Positions 7,882-16,917 of a DNA stretch of 64,000 nucleotides are shown one piece after another. Made by a program: the position numbers and the translations under genes. The notes beneath the pieces are model-generated. The model worked only from the letters and a program-made list of their open reading frames with translations, was not told the DNA's origin and did no database searches. Numbering within the stretch: position 1 is the first letter of the stretch; each line of letters opens with the position of its first letter. This DNA is from Solobacterium sp. (lineage in GTDB: Bacteria; Bacillota_I; Bacilli_A; Erysipelotrichales; Erysipelotrichaceae). The stretch is from contig JAFWFE010000009.1 of the NCBI GenBank assembly GCA_017512555.1, positions 1-64,000 of the forward strand. Reading direction: 5' to 3'.

Positions 7882-8823
7882 ATGGATACATGGTTATGTT
7901 TTGACGCCGGCGGAACATTTGTTAAGTATGCCGTGATCAATGAAAAAGAAGAGTTTGAAACGGAAGGGAAATTTGAAACGATCTGTGATGACAGAGAGGG
8001 TTTTCTTGCCAGTCTGAAAGATGTTTATGAGAAGCACAAAGGTGTCAAGGGTATAGCTATGAGTATGCCTGGCATGATCGAGGTGGATACCGGATACATG
8101 CGTACAGGCGGATCGATCCATTGTGTGGCAGGAATGAATCTTGCGGAAGCCGTCAGTGCGTTGTGTGACGGTCTGCCGGTAACGATAGAGAATGATGGTA
8201 AGGCGGCTGCTACGGCAGAACTGGTTTCCGGTACGCTGAAAGACTGCAATAACGGTGTTGTCTGCGGTATGGGTACGGGAATTGCCGGTACGCTGATCGT
8301 TGACCGTAAGATCATCCGCGGCGCGCATCTGTTTGCGGGTGAATTGTCCTACGCGGTAAAGGATGTTTCTTCGTTCCCGGAGGAACCGACAGAAAACGAT
8401 AATCTGTTTAGTCATATCGGTGAAACATTTGTCGGGAATACAACCGCGGCTGCCATGTGCGGAAAGTATACGGCACTGACCGGTACACCGATGGATGCCA
8501 AGGAATGTCCGCATCTCTTTGAACTGATGGAACAGGGAGACGAGAATGCCCGTACAGCGATCCAGGACGCGGTCAATATCCTGGCGATGATGTTGTTCAA
8601 TCTGCAGTGCTGCATCGATCCGGATGTGATTGCGATTGGCGGCGGGATCAGCGCAAACAAGACATATATCGGGATGCTTCAGAAGAGAACACAGGATATT
8701 GCGAAGATGATTGGCTATGGAGCTCCGATACCGAACGTACAGCCGGCAAGATACCGCAATAGTTCCAATCTGCTCGGCGCGTTGTATTATCACTGGAAAC
8801 ACGAGGGAATCAAAGAGTTTTAG
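7882..8823 (+). CDS. ROK family sugar kinase-like protein
   Basis: 313-aa ASKHA-fold protein. The N-terminal phosphate loop is FDAGGTFVKYA (Asp8), the presumed catalytic Asp105 lies in IENDGKAAA, and GMGTGIAGTLIVD plus GAHLFAGELSY form the second phosphate region. I do not see the CxCGxxGC zinc motif found in many ROK kinases. No helix-turn-helix is present, so it is a kinase-type rather than repressor-type ROK protein. First gene of a co-directional operon reaching 15303; gap to the next gene is 10 nt. Probable role: phosphorylation of a sugar or amino sugar released by the downstream hydrolases. Confidence 0.8.
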   Translation: MDTWLCFDAGGTFVKYAVINEKEEFETEGKFETICDDREGFLASLKDVYEKHKGVKGIAMSMPGMIEVDTGYMRTGGSIHCVAGMNLAEAVSALCDGLPVTIENDGKAAATAELVSGTLKDCNNGVVCGMGTGIAGTLIVDRKIIRGAHLFAGELSYAVKDVSSFPEEPTENDNLFSHIGETFVGNTTAAAMCGKYTALTGTPMDAKECPHLFELMEQGDENARTAIQDAVNILAMMLFNLQCCIDPDVIAIGGGISANKTYIGMLQKRTQDIAKMIGYGAPIPNVQPARYRNSSNLLGALYYHWKHEGIKEF

Positions 8824-8833
8824 GAGGTAGTCC

Positions 8834-10210
8834 ATGGGTAAATTACTTGCAGGCGCTGCCAAGGTATGCGCTTCACCAACACAGGAAATTCTGGATGAAC
8901 TGAGAGTTGCCGGTGCCTATACATCCTATGAAAAGGTATACAAGGATGTATATGCGCGTTGTGTGGCATTTACGGACGGTAATGAGAAATTCTTCATCTT
9001 TACTTCCGAGAATGGTATGTTCCCGGCACAGCGGAGATTCCGTGAGAAGATGCAGAAGGAATTCGGTGTACATCCAGATGCGGTAATGCTCGGCAATACA
9101 CATAATCATCAAGGATTTGTGGCTTCTGATCCCGAAGAATCTCCGGGTGGTGCTAGACATCATGTGGAAGGCAAGCTGGCAGAAGTCAACGAGAAGATCA
9201 TCCAGACCCAGCATGAATTTGCGCTGGAAGCTGCCCGTCAGGCGCTGAAGAACGCAGTACCGGCAAGAATGGGGTATATTTCCGGCACCAGTTATATCAA
9301 TGCCAGCAGAGACTGGCCGACCCCTGTAGGAGGTCTGCAGAACTCTGACTACGGCGGATACAGTGACAGGGAACTGGTTGTACTGAAGGTGGAAACCGAG
9401 AGCGGTGAACCGATTGCCTCGGTAGTGAACTTTGGTGTGCATTCCAACATGATGTACCCTCACAGATTCAACGGGACATTTAACTATGTATGCGGAGATC
9501 TCGGCGGGGAGATCATGGAATTCGTAGAGAACGCGCATGCCGGAAAAGAGATCTGTCTCTGGGTGGAAGCTGCCGCAGGAGACCAGAATCCTCTGGTTAC
9601 CGGCTTCCAGCAGGGAGTCAGAGCGCTGCCGGATGGTACATTTGAGGAAATCCATACCGAGATCAGTGCCGAAGCAACCTACACCATGATGGAACATCTC
9701 GCCCAGGTACAGGGTCTGGAAATCCTGAAAGCAGAGAAGACGATCCGTACATATTCCACGGATTTTGATCTGAAATACGGCAGAAGTGTGAAGAGTATTC
9801 CCGGCAAGGTCAATGCCAGAGAAAAATTTGCGCTGATCTTCTCCGGTGAACAAAAAGGCCAGAAAGGGCGTCATCAGATCACTGTGGATGAGTTCAAGGC
9901 AATGGAGATCGAACCCGCAGATGATGTGGAATTCAAGTTACACCTGGCTGTTCTGAACGGGATGGCTTTTGCGGGAATCAATACCGAACCGTATTCTTAT
10001 CTCGGAAGAATTGTCAAGGATGTACTCCCTTACCCGAAAGCCATGATCTTCGCGATTGACGCCGGTCATGTAGGGTATATTCCGGATGTACGTAAATCTG
10101 AATACGCAGGATTCGGTACGCTGGATTCCAAGGCACAGAGTCCCTGGGATACCGAAAGAGTCTTCTATGAGGGATTCCGTGATCTGGCGGAGGAAATAGA
10201 GAAGGAGTAA
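8834..10210 (+). CDS. Neutral/alkaline ceramidase-like hydrolase
   Basis: 458-aa protein resembling the N-terminal catalytic domain of neutral/alkaline non-lysosomal ceramidases and related uncharacterised bacterial proteins. The histidine pair GNTHNHQG (His90, His92) and a second His in VNFGVHSNMM near residue 205 are where that family binds zinc. It starts AGAAKVCASP, like the AGxxxxDITP opening of the family. No signal peptide is visible, so it would act in the cytosol, unlike secreted ceramidases. GGAGG precedes the ATG. The substrate is unknown; cytosolic members may act on other amides or esters. Confidence 0.55.
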   Translation: MGKLLAGAAKVCASPTQEILDELRVAGAYTSYEKVYKDVYARCVAFTDGNEKFFIFTSENGMFPAQRRFREKMQKEFGVHPDAVMLGNTHNHQGFVASDPEESPGGARHHVEGKLAEVNEKIIQTQHEFALEAARQALKNAVPARMGYISGTSYINASRDWPTPVGGLQNSDYGGYSDRELVVLKVETESGEPIASVVNFGVHSNMMYPHRFNGTFNYVCGDLGGEIMEFVENAHAGKEICLWVEAAAGDQNPLVTGFQQGVRALPDGTFEEIHTEISAEATYTMMEHLAQVQGLEILKAEKTIRTYSTDFDLKYGRSVKSIPGKVNAREKFALIFSGEQKGQKGRHQITVDEFKAMEIEPADDVEFKLHLAVLNGMAFAGINTEPYSYLGRIVKDVLPYPKAMIFAIDAGHVGYIPDVRKSEYAGFGTLDSKAQSPWDTERVFYEGFRDLAEEIEKE

Positions 10211-10214
10211 GGAA

Positions 10215-10961
10215 ATGGCTGTTGAACTAAAAGATTTACTGTGTGATATACACACACATACAATTGCCAGCGGACATGCGTACGGAACGATCCGTGAGAA
10301 TGTGCAGGCCGGCGCTGAACGTGGTCTGAAACTCGTGGGTACCTCTGAACATGGTCCGAATATTCCCGGCTCCTGCCATCCGATTTATTACTCCTGTGCC
10401 AACCGCATTCCAAGAGAGATGTTCGGTGTAGAGGTAATCACCGGTGTGGAAGCGAACCTGAACGATGACGGTACGATCGATATCCCGGATATGTTGCTGG
10501 GATTTCTGGACTACGCGATTGTCGGTATTCACGGTTTTGGTTATAAAAATCACGGAGAAGAAGAGAATACGGATCTGGTCATCAAGGCCATGGGTATAGA
10601 CAAGGTGCATTTTGTGGCTCATCCGGATACAGACAAATATCCTCTGAACTATGAACGCCTGGTCAAAGCCGCAATCGAAAACCGCTGCGCACTGGAGATG
10701 AATACCAGTTCCCTGCGTAAGCCTCAGGAGAGACCGGGGTGTTACGACAATTACCGGAGAATGCTGGCAGAGTGCGTAAAACAGGGCTGTTACATCATCG
10801 TCAACACAGACGCGCATGATCCCAGTGAAGTCGGAAGATTCGAGAAAGCGGTGGAACTGCTGAACGAGGTGGATTTTCCGAAAGAACTGATTCTCAATTG
10901 TGATCTGGATAAGTTAAAAGAGTTGATTGATTATAAGTTTGACAGAATTATGGGGTTTTAA
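10215..10961 (+). CDS. PHP domain phosphoesterase (YcdX-like)
   Basis: 248-aa metal-dependent hydrolase. Ligand motifs: CDIHTHT (residues 10-16), HAYGT (21-25), SEHGPN, AIVGIHGF, HPDTDKYP and NTDAHDP near the C-terminus. This pattern matches the YcdX-type PHP family (phosphoesterases, some histidinol-phosphatase-like). Gap of 4 nt after the ceramidase-like gene and 3 nt before the metallo-beta-lactamase-fold gene, so it is surely co-transcribed. It may remove phosphate from an intermediate made with the upstream ROK kinase. Confidence 0.85.
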   Translation: MAVELKDLLCDIHTHTIASGHAYGTIRENVQAGAERGLKLVGTSEHGPNIPGSCHPIYYSCANRIPREMFGVEVITGVEANLNDDGTIDIPDMLLGFLDYAIVGIHGFGYKNHGEEENTDLVIKAMGIDKVHFVAHPDTDKYPLNYERLVKAAIENRCALEMNTSSLRKPQERPGCYDNYRRMLAECVKQGCYIIVNTDAHDPSEVGRFEKAVELLNEVDFPKELILNCDLDKLKELIDYKFDRIMGF

Positions 10962-10964
10962 ACT

Positions 10965-11681
10965 ATGGGTAAAATTACTGAACCGATCGTCGTCGAAATT
11001 GCGCCAAACACCTACCACATCAATGAATTCGGCATCGATAACCAGTATCTCCTGGTTGGCGATGAACGTGCATTAGTGATCGATACCGGCTCAGGCCTAT
11101 ATGATATGAAGAAGCTGATCGCGAAGCTTACCGACAAGCCATATGATGTCGTTGTTACACATCTTCATGGTGATCATAACGGAGGCAGCAATCAGTTTGA
11201 AGAAGTCTGGATGCATCCCCTGGATATTGAATGGTTACCGCCGGTTGCCACAACCGAACAGATGCGCTGGAAAGCCATGCGTATGGAAGAAATCTCCCGT
11301 GAACATCGTGAACACGATGACGGTACGGGATGGCCAAGCTATGAAGAAATCTTCCCGTATGACACCGTAGATATCCTGGAACGCGAGAAGAAATGCCGTT
11401 ATCTGGAATTACAGGACAGACAGGTATTTGAACTGGGCAACCGCAAGGTAGAAGTATTCCATACCCCGGGACATACCAGAGGATCCGTCAGTCTTCTGGA
11501 CTACAAGAGAAGGATCTTATTCAGCGGTGACGCGATGAACTTCAATGTCGGCACACGTTCTGTCGGAGGACCGTACAGCGGAGTCGCTGTCAGTACGATG
11601 TTAAGAGGGCTGCTGAGGATCGTTGAACAACGTCCGTACTTTGACCAGACCTTTACCGGACACTGCAACTACGCCAATTAG
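10965..11681 (+). CDS. MBL-fold metallo-hydrolase, open frame up to an amber codon
   Basis: Metallo-beta-lactamase fold. The metal site THLHGDHNGG (residues 65-74) is followed by FHTPGHTRGSV and FSGDAMNF; the last His expected in the fold is probably in FTGHCNY just before the stop. The 238-residue frame ends at TAG 11679-11681. The same frame then stays open for 68 more sense codons with coding-like sequence to TAA at 11886. The gene therefore looks like a roughly 306-aa protein cut by an amber codon after its metal site is complete. It may still fold, may be a fresh pseudogene, or may be read through. Confidence 0.8.
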   Translation: MGKITEPIVVEIAPNTYHINEFGIDNQYLLVGDERALVIDTGSGLYDMKKLIAKLTDKPYDVVVTHLHGDHNGGSNQFEEVWMHPLDIEWLPPVATTEQMRWKAMRMEEISREHREHDDGTGWPSYEEIFPYDTVDILEREKKCRYLELQDRQVFELGNRKVEVFHTPGHTRGSVSLLDYKRRILFSGDAMNFNVGTRSVGGPYSGVAVSTMLRGLLRIVEQRPYFDQTFTGHCNYAN

Positions 11682-11888
11682 ATCAATGTAATCTCACAGC
11701 CGGACGATGTTCTGGATGATATCATTGAGAATCTGCGCAGAATTCTGCAGGGAACAGCCGTAATCATCGATCGTCCTTCGCACCTGAAACCGGATCTGAT
11801 CATGAAAACCGCCATGTATGGCAAAGCCGCAACGATCTTTAACGAAGACCTGCTGTGGGAAGAAGGGGAAGAACACATTATCCCTTAA
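11682..11888 (+). other. In-frame continuation of the MBL gene beyond the amber codon
   Basis: Codons from 11682 to TAA 11886-11888 read INVISQPDDVLDDIIENLR and onward to EEGEEHIIP, in the same frame as the upstream gene. The first part looks like an acidic amphipathic helix, typical of C-terminal extensions of this fold. No ribosome binding site or start codon is placed to translate it separately, and the next gene begins only 15 nt later with its own GAAGG. Confidence 0.65.
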
Positions 11889-11903
11889 GAAAAGAAGGTA
11901 CGC

Positions 11904-13028
11904 ATGAAAAACAAGTATTACACATACCCTGAAATCACCAACTGGGGTGATCCTACCGTAGACGCTCCGGACTTCCGAAGCGGTGTTGTATCCCTGGCAA
12001 AAGAACAGAAGTGGGTTGCGCCTTTCTATGACCTGGAAGCCATGATGCATACTGCCACAGGCAAAGAGATGATGATTGCGGCGGAACTGGAGAAGAAGTA
12101 TACCGATATCAACGACCCCGGACTGAAGGAATTCTGGGATGGATTCGGACTGGAATATACCGTACATGAGACCAAGGGAGAAAACTGGTTATCCTTTGTG
12201 CCGAAGTGTGTATATGAAAGCGAAGAGAAACTGCCGGTAGTGCTGGCTTTCCGCTCTGCCTGTGTATTTGCGCAGAGTTTCTACTATGATCTGGAAATGA
12301 TCGCGGCACAGGGACAGATGATCCTGCTGGTATTCTCCACGGAAGACAGAGATGCCAACGAACTCTGGCTGGATATCCTGGAAGAAGCCAAGACCATCTA
12401 TCCGATTGATAAGACCAGAGTCTATCTGACCGGACACAGTCACTATGGAGATTTCGCTTTGGAATTCATGCGCAGACACCACGAGATCATTGCGGCAGTT
12501 GCCCAGCAGGGAGATATCCCGGGATGTGCTCCGCATTTCTTCAGTGATGAAGATATTGAGAAGATGCGTGCTATAGACATGCCGATCATCGCTGTTTCCG
12601 GTACTGCGGAAATGAGTATGATGTTCCCGATGAATGTGGATGCCCAATGCCTGGATGCCGTACCTGACCGGATGAAGCATGCCATCCCGGTATACGCGGA
12701 TGACCGGATCAGCGCCTGGCAGAGAAGGCTGTATGCCGCAAACTGCCCGATGAAGACAAAAGAAGAGATCCTTGACGCAAAGAACGGCACACGCGCGGAA
12801 CAGAATCTGGGATTCCCCTGCGATCACAGTGAGACCTTGTGGGTGGATGGCCAGGAAGTGTATATCGGGGATCTGAAGGATGTCAACGGGAACGAACACC
12901 TGAGAGTCGTAGCCATTGAGAATCTTACACATACCACCTGTGAATTCATGCATACGATCAGCTGGTCCTATCTGCGCAGATTTGCCAGAGATCTTGAACA
13001 GGATAAAGTGATCGAACTTTATCGGTAA
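11904..13028 (+). CDS. Alpha/beta-hydrolase, paralogue 1 of 3
   Basis: 374-aa esterase/depolymerase-like protein. The nucleophile elbow is TGHSHYG with Ser179; a following acidic region and His in ENLTHTTCEFMH near the C-terminus could complete a triad. The preceding segment (LPVVLAFRSACVFAQSFYY) sits where the oxyanion loop of PHB-depolymerase-like hydrolases lies. No signal peptide, so cytosolic. GAAGG stands before the ATG. The most diverged of the three tandem copies; 15 nt separate it from copy 2. Substrate unknown. Confidence 0.7.
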   Translation: MKNKYYTYPEITNWGDPTVDAPDFRSGVVSLAKEQKWVAPFYDLEAMMHTATGKEMMIAAELEKKYTDINDPGLKEFWDGFGLEYTVHETKGENWLSFVPKCVYESEEKLPVVLAFRSACVFAQSFYYDLEMIAAQGQMILLVFSTEDRDANELWLDILEEAKTIYPIDKTRVYLTGHSHYGDFALEFMRRHHEIIAAVAQQGDIPGCAPHFFSDEDIEKMRAIDMPIIAVSGTAEMSMMFPMNVDAQCLDAVPDRMKHAIPVYADDRISAWQRRLYAANCPMKTKEEILDAKNGTRAEQNLGFPCDHSETLWVDGQEVYIGDLKDVNGNEHLRVVAIENLTHTTCEFMHTISWSYLRRFARDLEQDKVIELYR

Positions 13029-13043
13029 TAGGGAGGTTTAACC

Positions 13044-14171
13044 ATGGAAAATAAGTACTATTCCTATCCTGAAATCACCAACTGGGGTGATCCTACCGTA
13101 GATGCTCCGGACTTCCGCAGCGGTGTCGTATCCCTGGCGAAAGAACAGAAGTGGGTCGCGCCATACTACAACCTGGAACAGATGATGCATACGATCACCG
13201 GTGAAAGTATGATGATCGCGGCAGAGCTGGAAAAGAAATATACCGACATCCGTGATCAGGGTTTAAAGGACTTCTGGAACAGTAAAGGTCTACAGTACGA
13301 AGTACATACCACCAAAGGTGAAGACTGGTTATCCTTTGTGCCGAAGAGTGCCATGGAAGGAAATGAGAAGTTACCGGTGATGTGCGCGTTCCGGGCTGCC
13401 TGTGTATTTGCGCAGAGTTTCTACTACGACATGGCCATGATCGCGGCACAGGGAGAAATGATCCTGCTGATCTTCTCTACGGAAGATAAGGATGAGAATG
13501 AACTTTGGCTGGATATCCTGAAAGAAGCGGAGAGTATCTATCCAATCGATAACACAAGAGTCTATCTTACCGGACATTCCCACTACGGGGAATTTGCCCT
13601 GGAATTCATGCGCAGACATCATGAGATCATTGCGGCTGTTGCCCAGCAGGGTGATCGTCCGGGCCTTGTGCCTCATTTCAGTGATGATGCGGCAATGGAG
13701 AAGATGCACACGTTTGACTGCCCGGTGAGTATCGCTTCCGGTACCGCCGAGATGACCCAGCACTTCCCGCTGAATACTCCGGCGCCGAGATATGACGCAT
13801 GGAATGAAAGACTACGCGCAGTGATGCCCGGAACACTTGAACAGAGAGTATCCTCCTGGCAGAGAAGACTGTACGGATCCCGCTGTGAAACCGTGACAAA
13901 AGAAGAAATGCTTGCCTGTGCGGAAAGTCCCAACAAGGCGTTGAGAGTTCTTGGTTTCCCGTGTGATGATGCGTATACATTGTGGATCGATGGTGTGGAA
14001 GTCTATGTCGGGGATATTAAGAATGTGGACGGCAGAAAGCACCTGCAGGTGGTTGCTGTAGAGAATCTCTCACATACGACTTGTAAGGCGCAGCACTTGA
14101 TGAGTTGGACATTTGTCCGTAGATTTGCCAGAGATCTTGAGAATGATCTGGTTGTAGAACTGTACGAGTAG
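13044..14171 (+). CDS. Alpha/beta-hydrolase, paralogue 2 of 3
   Basis: 375 aa. Same layout as copy 1: N-terminal YYSYPEITNWGDPTVDAPDF, nucleophile Ser179 in TGHSHYG, and C-terminal VENLSHTTCKAQHLMSW with a candidate catalytic His. GGGAGG lies before the ATG. It is closer to copy 3 than to copy 1; an 80-bp stretch (13320-13399) is identical to 14452-14531. That indicates recent duplication or gene conversion. Only 4 nt separate it from copy 3. Confidence 0.7.
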   Translation: MENKYYSYPEITNWGDPTVDAPDFRSGVVSLAKEQKWVAPYYNLEQMMHTITGESMMIAAELEKKYTDIRDQGLKDFWNSKGLQYEVHTTKGEDWLSFVPKSAMEGNEKLPVMCAFRAACVFAQSFYYDMAMIAAQGEMILLIFSTEDKDENELWLDILKEAESIYPIDNTRVYLTGHSHYGEFALEFMRRHHEIIAAVAQQGDRPGLVPHFSDDAAMEKMHTFDCPVSIASGTAEMTQHFPLNTPAPRYDAWNERLRAVMPGTLEQRVSSWQRRLYGSRCETVTKEEMLACAESPNKALRVLGFPCDDAYTLWIDGVEVYVGDIKNVDGRKHLQVVAVENLSHTTCKAQHLMSWTFVRRFARDLENDLVVELYE

Positions 14172-14175
14172 AGTT

Positions 14176-15303
14176 ATGGAAAATAAGTATTATTCTTACC
14201 CCGAGATCGTAAACTGGGGAAATCCTACCGTAGATGCCCTGGACTTTCAGAGTGGTGTGGTATCTCTTGCCAAACAGAAGAAATGGGTCGCCCCATACTA
14301 CAACCTGGAACAGATGATGCATACCATCACCGGTGAACGGATGATGATTGCGGCAGAACTGGAAAAGAAATACACGGATATCCGGGATCAGGGTCTGAAA
14401 GAATTCTGGGAAGCCAAAGGTCTTTCGTATATGGTCCATAACACCAATGGAGAAGACTGGTTATCCTTTGTGCCGAAGAGTGCCATGGAAGGAAATGAGA
14501 AGTTACCGGTGATGTGCGCGTTCCGGGCTGCTTGTGTATTTGCGCAGAGTTTCTACTATGATCTGGCGATGATCGCTGCACAGGGAGAGATGATCCTGCT
14601 GATCTTCTCTACGGAAGACAAGGATGAGAATGAACTCTGGCTGGATATCCTGAAAGAAGCACAGAGTATCTATCCGATCGATAACACAAGAGTCTATCTC
14701 ACCGGACATTCCCATTATGGGGAATTCGCCCTGGAATTCATGCGCAGACATCATGAGATCATTGCGGCAGTTGCCCAGCAGGGTGACCGCGCAGGTCTCG
14801 CCCCGTACTTTACCGATGATGCCGGCATGGAGAAGATGCACACATTTGACTGTCCGGTAAATATCGTTACCGGTATGGCAGAAGTCAGCCAGCACTTCCC
14901 GCTGAATACGCAGGCCCCTGCATACGACGCCTGGGATGAAGCACGGAAGAAAAGGATGCCCGGCACTCTGGAAGAACGTATTACTTCCTGGCAGAGAAGA
15001 CTGTACGGGTCACGGTGTGAGGTATGTACAGCCGAAGAAATGATTGCGGTCAGAAATAGTAAAAACAAAGCAGAACGTTCTCTGGGATTCCCTTGTGATA
15101 AGGCGAAAACTCTGTGGATGGACGGTGTGGAACTGTATGTCGGTGACTTTAAGAACGTGGATGGACGTTATCACTTACAGGTGGTAGCCATAGAGAATCT
15201 CTCACATACCACATGTAAGCCCATGCATCTGATGAGCTGGACATTTGTAAGAAGATTTGCCAGAGATCTGGAAAACGACCTGGTTGTTGAACTGTACGAA
15301 TAA
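14176..15303 (+). CDS. Alpha/beta-hydrolase, paralogue 3 of 3
   Basis: 375 aa with Ser179 in TGHSHYG and the C-terminal ENLSHTTCKPMHLMSWTF block. Differences from copy 2 concentrate in the segment after the nucleophile (about residues 190-290), where such enzymes carry substrate-binding lids, which suggests different substrate preference. Last gene of the operon; a terminator follows 5 nt after the stop. Confidence 0.7.
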   Translation: MENKYYSYPEIVNWGNPTVDALDFQSGVVSLAKQKKWVAPYYNLEQMMHTITGERMMIAAELEKKYTDIRDQGLKEFWEAKGLSYMVHNTNGEDWLSFVPKSAMEGNEKLPVMCAFRAACVFAQSFYYDLAMIAAQGEMILLIFSTEDKDENELWLDILKEAQSIYPIDNTRVYLTGHSHYGEFALEFMRRHHEIIAAVAQQGDRAGLAPYFTDDAGMEKMHTFDCPVNIVTGMAEVSQHFPLNTQAPAYDAWDEARKKRMPGTLEERITSWQRRLYGSRCEVCTAEEMIAVRNSKNKAERSLGFPCDKAKTLWMDGVELYVGDFKNVDGRYHLQVVAIENLSHTTCKPMHLMSWTFVRRFARDLENDLVVELYE

Positions 15304-15308
15304 AAAGT

Positions 15309-15340
15309 ACTCAGTTTCGCTTTAAGCGGGACTGAGTTTT
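15309..15340 (+). terminator. Rho-independent terminator after the hydrolase operon
   Basis: ACTCAGT (15309-15315) pairs with ACTGAGT (15331-15337), with an inner CGC/GCG stem, followed by TTTTCTT. Confidence 0.85.
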
Positions 15341-15397
15341 CTTAATCATCCGCTTTACTGCACAGTACCGGCATACAGAGAACGTATCCTGTACTTG

Positions 15398-15406
15398 TGG
15401 TATTCT
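15398..15406 (+). promoter_or_regulatory. Extended -10 element before the dehydrogenase gene
   Basis: TGGTATTCT fits TGn-TAnnnT. It lies about 48 nt upstream of the chosen start, just after the hydrolase operon terminator, where a new promoter is expected. Confidence 0.35.
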
Positions 15407-15453
15407 ATAGACAGATAGAATTTGGGTTATCCCGTATCATTGGAGGTATGACT

Positions 15454-16542
15454 ATGACTAAGTACAAGATCGGCATTCTTAACGGTGATGATATCGGATT
15501 GGAGATCGTTCCGGTAGCCGTAAAGGTTCTGAAAACTGCAGTTGCACAATATCCTGATATCGATGTAGAGTGGCATCCGCTTCCGGTAGGATATACGTCT
15601 TTCCTGGAGTATGGTACGACTCTGCTGGATTCCGTAAAAGAGGAGTTATATACCCTGGATGGATGGATCCTGGGACCAATCGGACATATGGCTTATCCCA
15701 AGGATCAGCCTCTGTGCTTTAACCCTCATCCGATCCTGCGCAGAGAATACGACCTGGTAGCGAATATCCGTCCTGCCAAAGCATATCCCACGATTCCTTG
15801 TATCAAGGAGAATACCGATCTGGTGATCATCCGTGAGAATAACGAAGGATTCCAGCCGGACAGAAATATGTTCCTGGGAAACAGTGAGTGTATGCCTACA
15901 CCGGACATGGCGCTGTCCCTGCGTGTGATCACAAAGAGAAACAGTCAGATCGTCGCGCGTGAGGGCTTTGAATTAGCCAGAAAGAGGAATAAACTGAAGA
16001 AGGTAACCGCGATTCATAAGAATACGGTATTTAAACTGGGTTGCGGCTTATTCATCGATTCCTGCCGTGAGATTGCGAAAGAGTATCCGGATATTGAGTT
16101 TGAGACAGTAGTTGTGGATACGTTCGCAATGAAGATGCTGATGCATCCGGAGAACTATGATGTTGTGATCACCACCAATATGTTCGGAGATATTCTCTCG
16201 GATGAGGCTGCAGGTCTTGTCGGTGGTCTTGGTATGGCTGCCGGTTTGTGTGCCGGACCAAAATACTGCATGGCACAGGCTACACACGGATCCGCCCCGG
16301 ATATCTACGGAAAAGGTATCGCGAACCCGTTTGCCATCATCAAGTCTTCCCAGATGATGCTGGACTGGCTCGGCAGAAGGAAGAATGATGATAAGATGAT
16401 GTCTGCGGCAGCCGATATCGAATGGGCAATGGAAGCTGTACTAAGTGACAAGGCATCCATTACACCGGATCTTGGCGGTACTGCGTCCACCGAAGAGATG
16501 GGTGATGCTATCTGTAAGATCCTGGAGAAGGGTAAAGAATAA
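15454..16542 (+). CDS. Isocitrate/isopropylmalate dehydrogenase family protein
   Basis: A 362-aa NAD(P)-dependent beta-decarboxylating dehydrogenase of 2-hydroxyacids. Substrate and metal motifs: IRENNEGFQPDRN, then TNMFGDILSDEAAGLVGGLGMAAG with the metal-binding aspartates, and the adenine-site region HGSAPDIYGKGIANPFA. ATG 15454 is preferred because GGAGG (15442-15446) stands 7 nt upstream; longer in-frame starts at 15397 and 15448 exist. The phosphate- or isopropyl-recognising residues cannot be assigned by eye, so isocitrate, isopropylmalate, tartrate and homoisocitrate all remain possible. No leuCD or citrate synthase gene is adjacent. Confidence 0.8.
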   Translation: MTKYKIGILNGDDIGLEIVPVAVKVLKTAVAQYPDIDVEWHPLPVGYTSFLEYGTTLLDSVKEELYTLDGWILGPIGHMAYPKDQPLCFNPHPILRREYDLVANIRPAKAYPTIPCIKENTDLVIIRENNEGFQPDRNMFLGNSECMPTPDMALSLRVITKRNSQIVAREGFELARKRNKLKKVTAIHKNTVFKLGCGLFIDSCREIAKEYPDIEFETVVVDTFAMKMLMHPENYDVVITTNMFGDILSDEAAGLVGGLGMAAGLCAGPKYCMAQATHGSAPDIYGKGIANPFAIIKSSQMMLDWLGRRKNDDKMMSAAADIEWAMEAVLSDKASITPDLGGTASTEEMGDAICKILEKGKE

Positions 16543-16565
16543 CTGCCGGAAAGGGATGAGTAACC

Positions 16566-16889
16566 ATGGAACAACACGAAAGAATACAAATCATGGAAAA
16601 CGCACTGGATGAAGTGACAGAGAAGATTTCTGCGTTAAGACAGGCATTTACCGAATATACCGGGATTCGTGAGAAGATCATCCAGCTGGAACAGTACTAT
16701 ACCAGTGATCTCTGGGTGAAAGATTATGAAGATGATGAAGCCGGAAAACTGCCGGAAGATCTGAAACGCGGAGTATTATCACAGGACGCAATCGATGATA
16801 TGCTTAATGATGATCTTGAACTGCGGGGAATGATCCTGCAGGAATTATCCGGAAGACATGTACCGGAAGAAGCGGAGTCACAGGAATAA
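16566..16889 (+). CDS. DUF4298 domain protein
   Basis: 107-aa acidic protein with an N-terminal coiled coil (ERIQIMENALDEVTEKISALRQAF...) and the hallmark SDLWVKDYEDDEAGKLPEDLKRGVLSQDAIDDML of the DUF4298 family, common in Bacillota and of unknown function. Gap of 23 nt after the dehydrogenase; GGGATGAGTAACC precedes the ATG. It probably shares an operon with the next Zn-binding gene. Confidence 0.75.
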   Translation: MEQHERIQIMENALDEVTEKISALRQAFTEYTGIREKIIQLEQYYTSDLWVKDYEDDEAGKLPEDLKRGVLSQDAIDDMLNDDLELRGMILQELSGRHVPEEAESQE

Positions 16890-16917
16890 GCAGTCTCAAC
16901 GTCTGGAGGTGTAGAAG

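Noticed and set aside
7894-8862. 322-aa minus-strand open frame
   Set aside because: Antisense to the well-supported ROK gene, with Cys/His-rich unstructured sequence; shadow frame.
8873-9874. 333-aa minus-strand open frame
   Set aside because: Lies wholly opposite the ceramidase-like gene, has no ribosome binding site and no recognisable domain; a shadow frame caused by codon bias.
11679-11681. TAG reassigned as a sense codon in this organism
   Set aside because: Several intact genes end with TAG at the natural end of their family (for example at 8821, 55015 and 60007), so TAG works as stop.
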